A stretch of DNA of 64,000 bases from contig CAKPUX010000001.1 of NCBI GenBank assembly GCA_934193095.1, positions 1 through 64,000 of the forward strand. The letters run 5' to 3'. Source of the stretch: an uncultured Dialister sp. GTDB lineage: Bacteria; Bacillota; Negativicutes; Veillonellales; Dialisteraceae. Position 1 is the first letter of the stretch; each line of letters opens with the position of its first letter. Below are positions 54,990 through 64,000 of the stretch, piece after piece. A model generated the notes under the pieces. The model was not told where the DNA came from and ran no database searches. It saw only the letters and a list, made by a program, of their open reading frames with translations. The position numbers and the translations under genes are program-made.

Positions 54990-55165
54990 AGCAGTATGTT
55001 CCTTCCTATTGTTATTATGTTAGCGGTTAAGAGCTGGCAGGCATTTGTAAGAGCGCATCATGAGCGAAGTGACATATCGATCGGCGTCTTTCCGCAAGAT
55101 CACAATGCCATTTCTCATGTCAAACATATCCATGCCGGTCAAATGCATGGATGCCCTGAAACGCA
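54990..55165. other. Spacer upstream of fakB; nothing recognised
   Basis: No gene, promoter or RNA element could be supported in this gap of about 175 bases. Confidence 0.3.
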
Positions 55166-55552
55166 TTACGCTTTTTTCTCTTTGGCCGCTTTTCTTTCCG
55201 CCTGACGTTCCTTGAATTCCTTCAGGAGCTGCTGGTAGTCATCATCATCGTAACCATTTGTTGCAAGCATATATTCATGCAGCTTCTTTCTCTGTTTTGC
55301 TACATTCAGCGCAGACAGCTCAAAAGGATCGAGGGAAATTCTTGCCAGCATTTCACCGGTCGAAGAATAGCCGACGATGCCTTCGCCAAGGATGTCCACC
55401 AGCTTCTGCTTCTTCACTTCTTCACAGAAGGTATGGAAAAACTTATCCGCTTCCTTCGCCATGCTGTCGCGAAGACGCTTGTACTCTTCGCCTTTGTCTG
55501 CAGGAATCTTGAAGCCGTCAATCATGACATATTTTTCTGGTAAATTAAACAT
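55166..55552 (-). CDS. Soluble protein of unknown function
   Basis: A 128-residue protein with no signal peptide or membrane segment. Middle region VGYSSTGEMLARISLDPFELSAL looks like a conserved core; the ends are helical and charged (KGEEYKRLRDSMAKEADKFF, KEFKERQAERKAAKEKK). The family was not recognised. Own promoter (55593-55621) and AGGTGAT before the ATG make it well supported as a gene. Confidence 0.7.
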   Translation of the reverse strand: MFNLPEKYVMIDGFKIPADKGEEYKRLRDSMAKEADKFFHTFCEEVKKQKLVDILGEGIVGYSSTGEMLARISLDPFELSALNVAKQRKKLHEYMLATNGYDDDDYQQLLKEFKERQAERKAAKEKKA

Positions 55553-55592
55553 TTTATCACCTATTCGATTTTATATTTATCCACTGTATTTA

Positions 55593-55621
55593 ACTATATC
55601 GCCCAAGCTGATTTTGGTCAA
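55593..55621 (-). promoter_or_regulatory. Promoter of the 128-residue protein gene
   Basis: TTGACC, 17-base spacer, TATAGT on the minus strand. Confidence 0.7.
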
Positions 55622-55804
55622 GTTTTTTGCACCATTTTGTACTGATATTCTCAAGGGAATCGGTACATTTTCAAGGAAACCTGCTATAGTATATCTAAAC
55701 ATTTTTTATGTTTGATTTTAAATGAGAATATACCTGTAAAACAGAAGGGTGCGTTTGAAAAAAAGCTGAACCAGAGAAGGTACGAATGGGCCTCTCGCCC
55801 CCGC

Positions 55805-55841
55805 AAAAAGCCGCCTGGCCTCAATGACCGGGCGGCTTTTC
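55805..55841 (-). terminator. Terminator of the xpt-permease operon
   Basis: AAAAGCCGCCCGG / CCAGGCGGCTTTT stem with a 9-base loop on the minus strand. Confidence 0.85.
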
Positions 55842-55850
55842 TAAATTCGA

Positions 55851-57164
55851 TTATTCTACAATCAGATTTTTCTTTTCTTCTTTAGGGAAGACGAGGTTCA
55901 GAATAACAGCGACAACAAAGACCACAGCCACACAGTTTTCCGCAAAAACACTGCGGAAGAGTTCCGGAAAGATATGGAAAATCTGCGGGGTCTGTGTGAA
56001 ACCGAGACCAATGCTGAGAGAGAGGGCCGCGATGCTCATATTTCTCTGCGAGTAACCGCATTCTCCGAGCATACGGACACCGGAAACAACGATAGAGCCG
56101 AACATCATGAGCGTGCAGCCGCCGAGAACGGCATCCGGAAGGGACGCCAGGATGACGCCAAGGCCGGGGATAATGCCTGCCAGAATCATAAGTGCCGCAC
56201 CGCATCCGATAGCCTTACGGTTTACGACCTTGGTCATCGCGACAAGACCGACATTCTGGCTGAAGGATGTGATCGGCATGCAGCCGAAAAGGGAAGACAG
56301 TGAGCTTACGAAGCCATCGACCGCGATGGAGCCGGAAACTTCACGGCTCGTCGCCTGGCGACCATACCCCATCATGGCAAGAGCACTGGTATCCCCCAGC
56401 GTTTCTGTTGCGGAGACGAGGAAAATCAGGAAAAAGGAGAAAATGGCATCTCCATGGAATTCAAGCGAGATCGGCATGATCCCGGGAAGGGAAATGAGCG
56501 GGACTTCCGTCAGACGAGACAGATCGACCATGCCGAAGCAGTACGCGGCGATATAGCCAACGACAAGCCCAAAGAGAACGGAAAGCTGCTTATAGAAAGA
56601 GTGTGCTTTAAGATTCCACGCAAGGCAGGCGACAAGCGTGATGGTGCCGACGATCAGGTAATTCTGGGCGCCAAAATTTGGATTGCCAAAGCCGCCGCCA
56701 AAAGAATTGGCCCCGATGGGAAGTAGGGAGAAACCGATGGCCGTCACGACGGACGCAGACACGATCGGCGGGATAAATTTCCTCCACCAGGAGGCGCCAA
56801 GGCCAAGGATACCTTCCAATATACCGCCGATGAGCGCAGCACCAAGGACTGCACCATAGCCATACTTGGTACCGATGATGCAGGCCACGGAAACGAAGGT
56901 GAAGCTGATTCCCATGATGATCGGCAGGCCGCTGCCAAAACGCCAGATCGGGAAAAGCTGGAGAAGAGAACCGATGCCGGCTACGATCATCGCAGACTGC
57001 ACGAGTGCCGCCGACTCCGCCGGATCCATTTTGACAGCACCGGCTACGATGAGGATCGGCGCGATATTGGCCACGAACATGGCAAGTACATGCTGCAGTC
57101 CGAAAGGAACCGCTTTTCTGATTGTGATTTTCCCATTGGGTTCATAAATCGGATCTTTTTCCAC
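55851..57164 (-). CDS. Nucleobase/xanthine permease (NCS2 family)
   Basis: A 437-residue inner-membrane symporter with about 12-14 helices. Family motifs: GLQHVLAMF near the start, GIGSLLQLFPIWRFGSGLPIIMG, the QNYLIVG region and the substrate-binding SATETLGDTSA and SFSQNVGLVAMTKVVNR. Known family members import xanthine, uric acid or uracil. It lies 67 bases downstream of xpt in one transcript, so xanthine (PbuX-like) is the best guess; uracil is less likely. Confidence 0.9.
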   Translation of the reverse strand: MEKDPIYEPNGKITIRKAVPFGLQHVLAMFVANIAPILIVAGAVKMDPAESAALVQSAMIVAGIGSLLQLFPIWRFGSGLPIIMGISFTFVSVACIIGTKYGYGAVLGAALIGGILEGILGLGASWWRKFIPPIVSASVVTAIGFSLLPIGANSFGGGFGNPNFGAQNYLIVGTITLVACLAWNLKAHSFYKQLSVLFGLVVGYIAAYCFGMVDLSRLTEVPLISLPGIMPISLEFHGDAIFSFFLIFLVSATETLGDTSALAMMGYGRQATSREVSGSIAVDGFVSSLSSLFGCMPITSFSQNVGLVAMTKVVNRKAIGCGAALMILAGIIPGLGVILASLPDAVLGGCTLMMFGSIVVSGVRMLGECGYSQRNMSIAALSLSIGLGFTQTPQIFHIFPELFRSVFAENCVAVVFVVAVILNLVFPKEEKKNLIVE

Positions 57165-57231
57165 AATACACTCCTAACTGTAATAATTATTGGACTCCCT
57201 ACATAAATTCACTGTTTTGCATCTTTGCGCA

Positions 57232-57816
57232 TTATCTAAAAATAATAGTGCCTGTTTCTGCATCCATCTTTTCGATAATAGCCAACGATTTCACATCAAT
57301 ACCGGAAGCACGGAGCTCATCACCGCCGCCCTGAAATCCTTTCTCGATACAGATACCGACACCTTCTACGATGCCGCCGGCCTGTTTGACAAGGTCGATC
57401 AGCCCCTGCACAGCGCAGCCATTTGCCAGAAAATCATCCATGATGAGGATGTGTTCACCGGCATTCAGATATTTCTTGGAGGCTACGACATGATTCACTT
57501 TATTATGTGTGAAGGACTTCACTTCGGTCGCATAGACATCCTTATCCATATTGCTGCCTGCCGACTTTTTGGCAAAGAGGACCGGAACACCGAAATATAC
57601 TGCAGTGAGACAGGCAATGCCGATACCGGACGCTTCGATGGTCAGGATCTTATCCACCTGGCGGTCACCAAAAAGTTTCTTGAACTCCTTCCCCAGTTCA
57701 CTAATGAAAGGGACATCGATCTGATGGTTCAGAAAGCTGTCGACCTTCAGTACATTTCCCGCTTTGATGACGCCGTCTTTCATAATTTTCTTCTGCAGTA
57801 AATTGAGCTCGCCCAC
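57232..57816 (-). CDS. xpt: Xanthine phosphoribosyltransferase
   Basis: A 194-residue type I phosphoribosyltransferase that salvages xanthine to XMP with PRPP. VLKVDSFLNHQIDVPF matches Bacillus Xpt, TIEASGIG and the PRPP loop ILIMDDFLANGCAV are clear, and the length equals the Bacillus enzyme. It starts at GTG 57816, six bases after AGGAGG; the in-frame ATG upstream would include the ribosome site in the coding region. It pairs with the permease as in xpt-pbuX operons. I saw no purine riboswitch in the leader, only a sigma-A promoter. Confidence 0.95.
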   Translation of the reverse strand: MGELNLLQKKIMKDGVIKAGNVLKVDSFLNHQIDVPFISELGKEFKKLFGDRQVDKILTIEASGIGIACLTAVYFGVPVLFAKKSAGSNMDKDVYATEVKSFTHNKVNHVVASKKYLNAGEHILIMDDFLANGCAVQGLIDLVKQAGGIVEGVGICIEKGFQGGGDELRASGIDVKSLAIIEKMDAETGTIIFR

Positions 57817-57881
57817 GATACTCCTCCTCATTTCACTCACGGTCTGCCAAGCTGGACCGTGCTGACAAAAATATTTTACCT

Positions 57882-57910
57882 ATTTTATCACGTTCCTTTA
57901 CACAGTGCAA
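57882..57910 (-). promoter_or_regulatory. Promoter of xpt
   Basis: TTGCAC, 17-base spacer, TAAAAT on the minus strand, about 60 bases before the GTG start. Confidence 0.7.
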
Positions 57911-57920
57911 AATTTAACGT

Positions 57921-57949
57921 AAAAAACGAGCCGGAGAGGCTCGTTTTTA
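57921..57949 (-). terminator. Terminator of mutS2 operon
   Basis: AAAACGAGCC / GGCTCGTTTT stem with T-run; lies between mutS2 and the xpt promoter. Confidence 0.85.
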
Positions 57950-58043
57950 GGGTATCAGAAATGAAGGATAGGCTTCCTCTTTTTATGTTTGTTGACGCTT
58001 CCATGAAGAGAAAATCATATCCTCTTTGTCTTACAGTCTACCG

Positions 58044-60395
58044 TCAGAAGAAGACCTCTGTCACGCCCGCGCCCCCATTTCTATAGTCAGCTTCATGGAA
58101 TTCCTTTACGAAATTCAGCGTACGAAGATACTCTTGGATCCCCTGACGCAGTGCGCCGGTCCCTTTGCCATGAATAATCTGCACCGGCGAAACGCCTGCC
58201 ATGAAACATTCATTCAGAAAACGATCTACTTCAGGGACGGCCTCATCGACTGTTTTCCCGATGACATTGAGTGTGGTATGAACGGTACGAACACTCGCCG
58301 CACCCCGGGCAGCGAACGGACGACTGACCGGCTTCCTGACCTTCTTCACTGGTTTCTTCGTCTCGAAGCAATGCTCCGGAGTCACGGTGACATGCATCAG
58401 ACCGCAGGCGATGGTGATCTTATTTCCCGACACTTTGGTGATGGTACCATCACTGTCCAGTGTATCGATATAGACATAGGTGCCTTTTTTGATCTGCTCC
58501 TTGGGAAGCGGATTTCTTCGGTTTTCTCTTCCGGGGAGTGCCATGGCATCGATCGCACCACGCACTTTGGAAACATGCTGCTGGAGATCATCCTTTGCCA
58601 TCGCTGAGGCCTTTTTCTTGAGATCTTTGATGATGGCTTCCGACTGATTTCTAAGATCTCTTTTAATAGTCTCTGCTTCTTGTCTGGTTTTCTCCAAGAT
58701 CTGGTCTTTCTTTTTATAGAAAGCATCCGTCTCTGTCCTAAGTTCGTTCCGCAGTTCCTCAGCCTTCTTCAGCTGGGCTTCCACCTCTTCTTTTTCATGT
58801 GCAACTTCACGCGTCTGGCGGTTCAGCCGTGCCATGACTTCTTCCATATTGTGAAGCGGAGAGCCTTCTTTCAGCTGGCTGGCACGCGAAAGGACAAGGG
58901 GCGGCATGCCAAGTCGCTTGCAAATGCTGAAGGCATTGCTGTTCCCCGCAACGCCGATGATAAGGTGGTAAGTCGGTGTCAGTGTCTCTTCGTCAAACTC
59001 TACGAATGCATTTTCGATGCCGCGCGTCTCGTAAGCGAGTTTTTTCATTTCACTGAAATGGGACGTAATGATAGCGGGTACTCCCTGCATCTGCAGATAC
59101 TCCGTAACGGACTGTGCAAGCGCGGCCCCTTCGACAGGGTCTGTGCCTGAACCCAGTTCATCGAGAAGCACAAGATCTTCTGTCCCCACATGAGAAAGAA
59201 AAGCCGTAAGCTGTGTGATGTAGGAAGAAAAGGTCGAAAGATTGTACTGGATGCTCTGCTCGTCACCGATAATGGCATAGATATTTTTATAAATCGGAAG
59301 CATCGATCCCTCAGCCGCCGGAATAAAGAGACCAGACTGATTCATGAGCGATAGAAGCCCCGCTGTTTTGATCGCGATGGTTTTGCCGCCTGCATTCGAC
59401 CCGGTGATGATGAGGATCTGGAAATCCATCCCCAGCGTCAAGGATATCGGCACCACCTTATCCGCAGGAATAAGCGGGTGACGGGCACGGCGAAGGTCGA
59501 GCGCATGAGTGGAGTGGATGGCTTTTACTCCCTGCATGGAGAGTGCCAGTTTCGCACGCGCAAAAATAAACTCCAGCTCGGTCGCAAGGTGACAGTTGTT
59601 CTTCGTGACTTCCTGTGTCTTCTTCACCTGCTCGGTAAGTGCGCGGAGGATTTCCTGTACTTCCTGCTTTTCCGAAGCCGTGAGTTCCGCAAGGTCGTTA
59701 TTCAGGCGCACTGAGACCATCGGCTCCATAAAAAGCGTCTGCCCGGTGGATGATCTGTCATGCACGATCCCTTCAAATTTATACCGGTATTCTTCCTTGA
59801 CCGGTACGACATAGCGACCATTTCTCTGCGTCACGATAGCGTCCTGAAAATAGGAGGACTGATCCTTATCCTGGATGATCTGCTGGATCGTCTTGCGGAT
59901 ACGATTCTTAATCATTTCCTTTTCCGTGCGGATGCGGGAAAGACGCGGGGAGGCGCGGTCACTGACCTCGCCATGCTCATCGAAGACCTGATGGATCCTT
60001 GCAATCAGCTGTTCCTGCGGGATGATGAGCGAAGCAAGCTCTTCGAGCGCGGGATAGACCAGATGACGCTCGCCTTCGAAATAGTGATGCATCTTCTTAT
60101 ACGTTTCGAGCGTTGCGGCGAGATCAATGAATTCCTTCGCCATCAGGATCATGTCTTTCCCAGCTTTTTCCAGTGTCTCGGTGATGTCATGCGTCTCCCC
60201 CAAAGGGGTCGTGATCTCGCGCTCCAGAAGAATCGATGCTTCTTCTGTTTCCGTGAGCTTTTTCTCTATGATCTCCGGCTCTACGGACGGCATGAGCGTC
60301 CGTGCCATAGCTTTGGAAAGCTGCGAGGGGGCAAGCTCTGCGAGCTTTTCTCGGATCTTGTCGAACTCCAGTGTTTCCAGTACATCTTGTTTCAT
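58044..60395 (-). CDS. mutS2: MutS2 endonuclease/ATPase
   Basis: A 783-residue MutS-family protein. N-terminal core and clamp domains, ATPase with Walker A GSNAGGKTIAIKTAG, and DELGSGTDPVEGAAL (Walker B region), a coiled coil (about 510-620), a KOW-like link and a C-terminal Smr domain with IIHGKGTGALRQGI. Known roles: suppressing recombination and rescuing collided ribosomes. In the Smr domain the common LDLRG reads LNVIG, so a catalytic acidic residue may be absent. It starts directly after the TAA of the U32 protease gene with GAGGAG upstream. Confidence 0.95.
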   Translation of the reverse strand: MKQDVLETLEFDKIREKLAELAPSQLSKAMARTLMPSVEPEIIEKKLTETEEASILLEREITTPLGETHDITETLEKAGKDMILMAKEFIDLAATLETYKKMHHYFEGERHLVYPALEELASLIIPQEQLIARIHQVFDEHGEVSDRASPRLSRIRTEKEMIKNRIRKTIQQIIQDKDQSSYFQDAIVTQRNGRYVVPVKEEYRYKFEGIVHDRSSTGQTLFMEPMVSVRLNNDLAELTASEKQEVQEILRALTEQVKKTQEVTKNNCHLATELEFIFARAKLALSMQGVKAIHSTHALDLRRARHPLIPADKVVPISLTLGMDFQILIITGSNAGGKTIAIKTAGLLSLMNQSGLFIPAAEGSMLPIYKNIYAIIGDEQSIQYNLSTFSSYITQLTAFLSHVGTEDLVLLDELGSGTDPVEGAALAQSVTEYLQMQGVPAIITSHFSEMKKLAYETRGIENAFVEFDEETLTPTYHLIIGVAGNSNAFSICKRLGMPPLVLSRASQLKEGSPLHNMEEVMARLNRQTREVAHEKEEVEAQLKKAEELRNELRTETDAFYKKKDQILEKTRQEAETIKRDLRNQSEAIIKDLKKKASAMAKDDLQQHVSKVRGAIDAMALPGRENRRNPLPKEQIKKGTYVYIDTLDSDGTITKVSGNKITIACGLMHVTVTPEHCFETKKPVKKVRKPVSRPFAARGAASVRTVHTTLNVIGKTVDEAVPEVDRFLNECFMAGVSPVQIIHGKGTGALRQGIQEYLRTLNFVKEFHEADYRNGGAGVTEVFF

Positions 60396-62807
60396 TTATA
60401 AAACTCCTCTAAAGAAGTGACCACGGGTGACATCGTCTCCCCTGCCTGCTCCAGGGGCCTCTTTCCGGCCGCTTAGTATATCACAGGCATCCTTACAAAG
60501 CGAGAGGATGCTGCCTTCATTCCCGCGAACGTCCAGTGTCAGCGCAGAAAGGCCTGCTTTTTTCAATTCATCAAAGTACGGACGCATATCCAGAACATGG
60601 CAGTTGGCGATATGCATATGACACCATTCATCGGTATGGATAGGGAAACGGCGTCCTTCCCCATCCTTCAGGGCGAAGCGCCCCCGCATGCAATACATAG
60701 GGCAGTGCTTTTTGTCCTTATCTCCCATCACCGCATTGATCGCGCAGTACTCGGAAATCATCATCTCCGTCCGTCCATACACATAGGCCCCAAGCGGTAT
60801 ATCCGATCCTTTCGCAATATGACGGATCTGCGGGATCGTCAGCTCCTGTGAAAGGAAGCAGCCTGAAAAGCCAAGCCTTTCGATTTCTTTTTCAGCTTCT
60901 CTATTGAAAATATTCATGGACGGTCCCGCCCAGACAGCGAGGCTTTCCTCCCCCTTTACCCATTCGATGGCTCCGGCATATTCCAGCACCACGCCATCGG
61001 GAAGGAGCGTCAAAAGCTTTCGCAGCTGCGCCTGCGCTCTGGCCTGATATTTTTCTCGTACCACGCGCGGTGTGGGGAAGAGGATCTCTGCCTCCGCCTC
61101 GTGACAAAGACGCACCGCCTCCTCATAGTCTTTCCATGGAATCGGCCTATGCGAGAAGGATTCGCCGCCAAAAATGACCTGACGTACACCGGCTGCCAGC
61201 GCCTCTTTCACATGAGAAAGAAGCGTCGTCCGAACTGTCACATGTGCGCCCTCCTCAGAAGGGACTTTCGAAAAAGCAGGCGTCATCGAGGCAGGGAGTG
61301 GTCGCGGGATGCCTGCCTCATGTGCCTCTCTTCGCTTTGCCAAGAGTGACTCTACCGCCTCCTGCCGCAGATGGTTCAGAATGCTTTTCGGCACCATGCA
61401 TCCCTCATTGGATGCCGATATGTCTGCAAGTGTGAACCAGGTATTGCCAAGACGGCTCATCTGCTTCTCTATCTCTTCCGCACTCGTCACGTGCGCTTTG
61501 GCTTTTTCCATGAGGACATCGGACATAACCGTCACCGCATGCCCCTTATCATCGGCAGCGGTCAAAGACAGTGCCTCCCCGGGAGTCGCTGACAAGGAGA
61601 GATAAAGCGGGATCTTTCCCTGCAGATCCTTCATCGCAAGTGACTTCTTCGGTATTTTCACATTCCAGTAGACATGTGCATGCGCGAGAGGGCGTTCTTC
61701 GAAAAGAGCGTGATATTTCCCCTTTTTCAGAGAAGACAGCCGTTCTACAGGAATAAAGGCGATTGTTCTTTCTTCTGTCTCATAGGAAATACCCGTCACA
61801 TCCACAAGACGCCTATCTGCCTCTGATTTAAAAACAAAGGCAGCGCGCCCGATGCTTTCCACACGTCCTGCCTCGACGCCGTGATTTCCTGGCGCGTACT
61901 CCGTGATCATAGACGGTCCTGCGGTATCATCCGGATATGCCGTCGTATAGCCGCGGTTAAATTCCTCTTCCAGATCGAGCTTCAACGATTCGGTATCGAT
62001 CAGAAGATGCTGCTTCGCTGCATCGATCGCTTTTCTGTAAGCTGATACGGTATTATAGACGTACTCTGCACTCTTCATGCGGCCTTCCACCTTGAGAGAG
62101 GACACATGAGCGGCCAGGAGGTCGGGGATCCGAGGAAGCCCCATCATATCCTTGAGGCTTAGGATGTACTTTCCCTTCTCCTGCGCGAGAGGACGGCCCG
62201 AATCATCCACCAGCTCATAGGGCATGCGGCAGGGCTGTGCGCAGGAACCACGGTTTCCACTGCGTCCGCCGATGAAACTGCTCATGAGACACTGCCCCGA
62301 GTAACACACACAGAGCGCGCCATGAACAAAAACTTCGATCTCCACATTCGTTTGGTCGGTGATTTCCTTGATTTCCGCCAGAGAAAGCTCGCGCGAAAGC
62401 ACCACACGCTGGAATCCATGATCCCCCAGAAAACGAACGCCATCCAGATTTGACACCGTCATCTGTGTGCTGGCATGGAGCGGAATGTGCGGAGCGATCT
62501 TCCTCACCATGGAAACGACACCGAAATCCTGCACCAATAGTCCGTCAATCGGGATCGTCCCTAAAAACTGGAGATACTCTGCGAGAGCCTTATTCTCCAT
62601 ATCACCGATCAATGTATTCAGTGTCACATACACCGAGGCGCCTTTTCCATGCGCCATACGGACGGCCTCTTTCATCTCCTCATCAGAGAAATTGCCCGCA
62701 AATTTTCGCGCGCTGAAGCGTTTCCCACCAAGATACACAGCATCTGCTCCTGCATCGAGCGCAGCAATAAGATGCGCCGGAGATCCGGCTGGTGCTAAAA
62801 GTTCCAT
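60396..62807 (-). CDS. U32-family peptidase-like protein, long form (RlhA-like)
   Basis: An 803-residue protein with an N-terminal U32 TIM-barrel half (MELLAPAGSPAHLIAALDAGADAVYLGG, VQDFGVV, FVHGALCVCYSGQCLMSSFIGGRSGNRGSCAQPCR with four conserved Cys) and a C-terminal DUF3656-type half. Long-form members include RlhA, which hydroxylates 23S rRNA, and the related enzymes use the Cys set to bind an iron-sulfur cluster. The name peptidase is historical. The stop codon abuts the mutS2 start (TAAATG), so the two are cotranscribed. Substrate here is unproven. Confidence 0.88.
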   Translation of the reverse strand: MELLAPAGSPAHLIAALDAGADAVYLGGKRFSARKFAGNFSDEEMKEAVRMAHGKGASVYVTLNTLIGDMENKALAEYLQFLGTIPIDGLLVQDFGVVSMVRKIAPHIPLHASTQMTVSNLDGVRFLGDHGFQRVVLSRELSLAEIKEITDQTNVEIEVFVHGALCVCYSGQCLMSSFIGGRSGNRGSCAQPCRMPYELVDDSGRPLAQEKGKYILSLKDMMGLPRIPDLLAAHVSSLKVEGRMKSAEYVYNTVSAYRKAIDAAKQHLLIDTESLKLDLEEEFNRGYTTAYPDDTAGPSMITEYAPGNHGVEAGRVESIGRAAFVFKSEADRRLVDVTGISYETEERTIAFIPVERLSSLKKGKYHALFEERPLAHAHVYWNVKIPKKSLAMKDLQGKIPLYLSLSATPGEALSLTAADDKGHAVTVMSDVLMEKAKAHVTSAEEIEKQMSRLGNTWFTLADISASNEGCMVPKSILNHLRQEAVESLLAKRREAHEAGIPRPLPASMTPAFSKVPSEEGAHVTVRTTLLSHVKEALAAGVRQVIFGGESFSHRPIPWKDYEEAVRLCHEAEAEILFPTPRVVREKYQARAQAQLRKLLTLLPDGVVLEYAGAIEWVKGEESLAVWAGPSMNIFNREAEKEIERLGFSGCFLSQELTIPQIRHIAKGSDIPLGAYVYGRTEMMISEYCAINAVMGDKDKKHCPMYCMRGRFALKDGEGRRFPIHTDEWCHMHIANCHVLDMRPYFDELKKAGLSALTLDVRGNEGSILSLCKDACDILSGRKEAPGAGRGDDVTRGHFFRGVL

Positions 62808-63070
62808 GATATTTCTCCTTTGAAAATGAATGGCAGCAGGTGACTGATGACTAGGAATTTTGGATCAGGGATCGGACGTCTCGTACGTACTCTCTTCCCC
62901 CCGGGAAAGTGTCTTTGCGATGGGCGCAGCATTTCTGCTGAGAGCACTTCACCCCGGCGCTCTCCCCATGAATAAACTCGTCTTATTGTATACTAACAGC
63001 CGGATAGTTTCAATGATAAGCCTGAAAGCGAAGAACCATCCTGATCCCCAATCCCCAGTCCACCCACATG
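62808..63070. other. Spacer between the adenosyltransferase and U32 genes
   Basis: About 260 bases with no gene. TGACTGATGACTAGG (about 62842-62856) is a degenerate relative of the dispersed TAGTCAC units; nothing else recognised. Confidence 0.35.
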
Positions 63071-63071
63071 C

Positions 63072-63106
63072 AAAAACCGCCAAACGAGAAAATGTCGCTT
63101 GGCGGT
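63072..63106 (-). terminator. Terminator of the adenosyltransferase gene
   Basis: ACCGCCAA / TTGGCGGT stem with T-run on the minus strand. Confidence 0.8.
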
Positions 63107-63130
63107 TCCACCATTCCGGTCACTTATCTC

Positions 63131-63634
63131 TTATTTGACTTCAGCTTCGTAACGGGCAAGAGTGAAGCAAAGGTCAGACAGACGATTCAGGTAGCGGATA
63201 TCCACTTCATGCACCTCTTCCTCTTCGGAAAGACGCCACATGTCACGTTCTGCACGGCGAACAACAGTACGCGCCACATCAAGGAAGCTGGCGCTCTGGG
63301 TATCCCCCGGCACCAGGAAATGATCAAGTGGTGCCAGCTCATCCGTATAGGTATCGATGATCTGTTCCAGCTTCGTCACATGATCCGGCGTAATGTTTGC
63401 TTCTTTGCCGACGCTCGCTACATCCGCCATCAAAAGCCACAGTTCTTTCTGCAGCGCATAGATCGTTTCCTTGACATTATCATGGGTCGCAAAAGCACGC
63501 GCCTCGCCCAGCACAGAATCCACTTCATCAATGGTGCCATAGGTTTCTACACGCTGACAGCCTTTCGATACGCGTTCTCCTGTGTAGAGAGAGGTCTTGC
63601 CCTTGTCACCCGTTCTTGTATATACCTTTGCCAT
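63131..63634 (-). CDS. PduO-type cob(I)yrinic acid a,c-diamide adenosyltransferase
   Basis: A 167-residue five-helix-bundle enzyme that attaches the adenosyl group from ATP to cob(I)alamin, giving coenzyme B12. The ATP loop MAKVYTRTGDKGKTSLYTGERVSKG, GTIDEVDSVLG and VARTVVRRAERDM, YLNRLSDLCFTLAR are the family marks. It finishes the corrinoid salvage path suggested by the two cobalamin-riboswitch operons, though no riboswitch sits before this gene within the window. It stands alone, with AAGGAGG upstream. Confidence 0.95.
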   Translation of the reverse strand: MAKVYTRTGDKGKTSLYTGERVSKGCQRVETYGTIDEVDSVLGEARAFATHDNVKETIYALQKELWLLMADVASVGKEANITPDHVTKLEQIIDTYTDELAPLDHFLVPGDTQSASFLDVARTVVRRAERDMWRLSEEEEVHEVDIRYLNRLSDLCFTLARYEAEVK

Positions 63635-63765
63635 TTGAATCCTCCTTATTATTAAATGAGAGAATTATGAAAATATAGGCTTTCCTGATTCCATTATATC
63701 GCATGCCGGGGAAGGGTTCAAGGTTTAGAAAATGCGACATCAAAGTTTCCTTAGCACATCTTAAT

Positions 63766-63798
63766 AAAAAGAGCAGCTGTCACATCAGCTGCTCTTTT
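63766..63798 (-). terminator. Terminator of the DUF1292 gene
   Basis: AAAGAGCAGCTG / CAGCTGCTCTTT stem with T-run on the minus strand. Confidence 0.85.
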
Positions 63799-63808
63799 GT
63801 AGTGTTTC

Positions 63809-64000
63809 TCACATCGCATCATAGATATCTGCGACTGCATCATATTCATCATCCGTCGGAGGGACGTATTCTGCTTCTCCATTTTCATCGGTATCGATAC
63901 GTGCCAGAATGATATCCGGCTCTTCTTCATCATCTTCTGATGTCGGAATGGAGACTAGGACAGCGAATTCTTTTCCCTGAAAAGGAATGACCACGTCCTG
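63809..64000 (-). CDS. DUF1292-family protein (C-terminal part, cut by window edge)
   Basis: The last 63 codons of a gene that continues past the right edge. The visible part reads VVIPFQGKEFAVLVSIPTSE, then an acidic run DDEEEPDIILARIDTDENGE and PTDDEYDAVADIYDAM, matching the small acidic DUF1292 proteins of Firmicutes (about 80-100 residues), usually found near ruvX (yqgF) and alaS. Function unknown. Ends at a strong terminator. Confidence 0.8.
   Translation of the reverse strand, partial: QDVVIPFQGKEFAVLVSIPTSEDDEEEPDIILARIDTDENGEAEYVPPTDDEYDAVADIYDAM

Noticed and set aside
57817..57950. Purine riboswitch in front of xpt
   Set aside because: The Firmicute xpt-pbuX operon often has one, but the leader here is only about 60 bases and lacks the conserved purine aptamer core.

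Overview
The window looks like chromosome of a diderm Firmicute of the Negativicutes, in the Dialister / Megasphaera / Veillonella range. This is an inference from gene content; no 16S gene is present and the genus is not proven. Firmicute-type genes (PASTA kinase and PP2C phosphatase, MutS2, TrmK, DHH-family pyrophosphatase, FakA/FakB, a DUF1292 protein) sit beside machinery that only makes sense with an outer membrane (TonB-ExbB-ExbD). Nearly all genes are on the minus strand. Most of the window is housekeeping, and many promoters and Rho-independent terminators are readable by eye.

Layout from left to right: the start of a nicotinamidase gene cut by the left edge; a beta-carbonic anhydrase; an M24 peptidase; a cobalamin-riboswitch operon for a small exported protein plus ExbB, ExbD and TonB (3.0-5.8 kb); a nitrilase-family amidase, an NlpC/P60 wall hydrolase, a CDF cation transporter, a PC4-like ssDNA-binding protein and two small membrane proteins (6-10.9 kb); rpe-rsgA-prkC-prpC (11-15.2 kb); a LysM protein, slyD, ligA, pcrA and ppaC (15.7-22.5 kb); a nitrogenase-like H/D/K trio divergent from an exported CbiK-type chelatase and a metal/tetrapyrrole-type binding lipoprotein (22.6-28.4 kb); a large orphan hybrid sensor kinase; the rpsB-tsf-pyrH-frr-uppS-cdsA-dxr-rseP-ispG translation and isoprenoid/envelope run (31.7-40.6 kb); RNase P RNA; a Nif3-like gene and trmK; a CAU tRNA; leuS; a thioredoxin-reductase fusion with ahpC; a second cobalamin-riboswitch operon with a CbiR-like gene; fakA/fakB; xpt and a xanthine-type permease; a U32 protease with mutS2; a PduO-type cobalamin adenosyltransferase; and a DUF1292 gene cut by the right edge.

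Two themes stand out. First, corrinoid salvage: two cobalamin riboswitches control a TonB energiser and a CbiR-like cobamide-remodelling enzyme, and an adenosyltransferase lies at 63 kb. Second, the nitrogenase-like trio has no NifE, NifN or NifB beside it and faces a secreted sirohydrochlorin-type chelatase and a BtuF/FepB-type lipoprotein. I read this as a probable tetrapyrrole or metal handling system, not nitrogen fixation, and it is the best candidate here for undescribed biology.

The spacers carry a mosaic of short dispersed repeats in recurring order, clustered at 16.5-16.9, 18.9-19.1, 21.3-21.5, 22.5, 36.9-37.1, 40.8-41.1, 41.5-41.8 and 52.1-52.5 kb.
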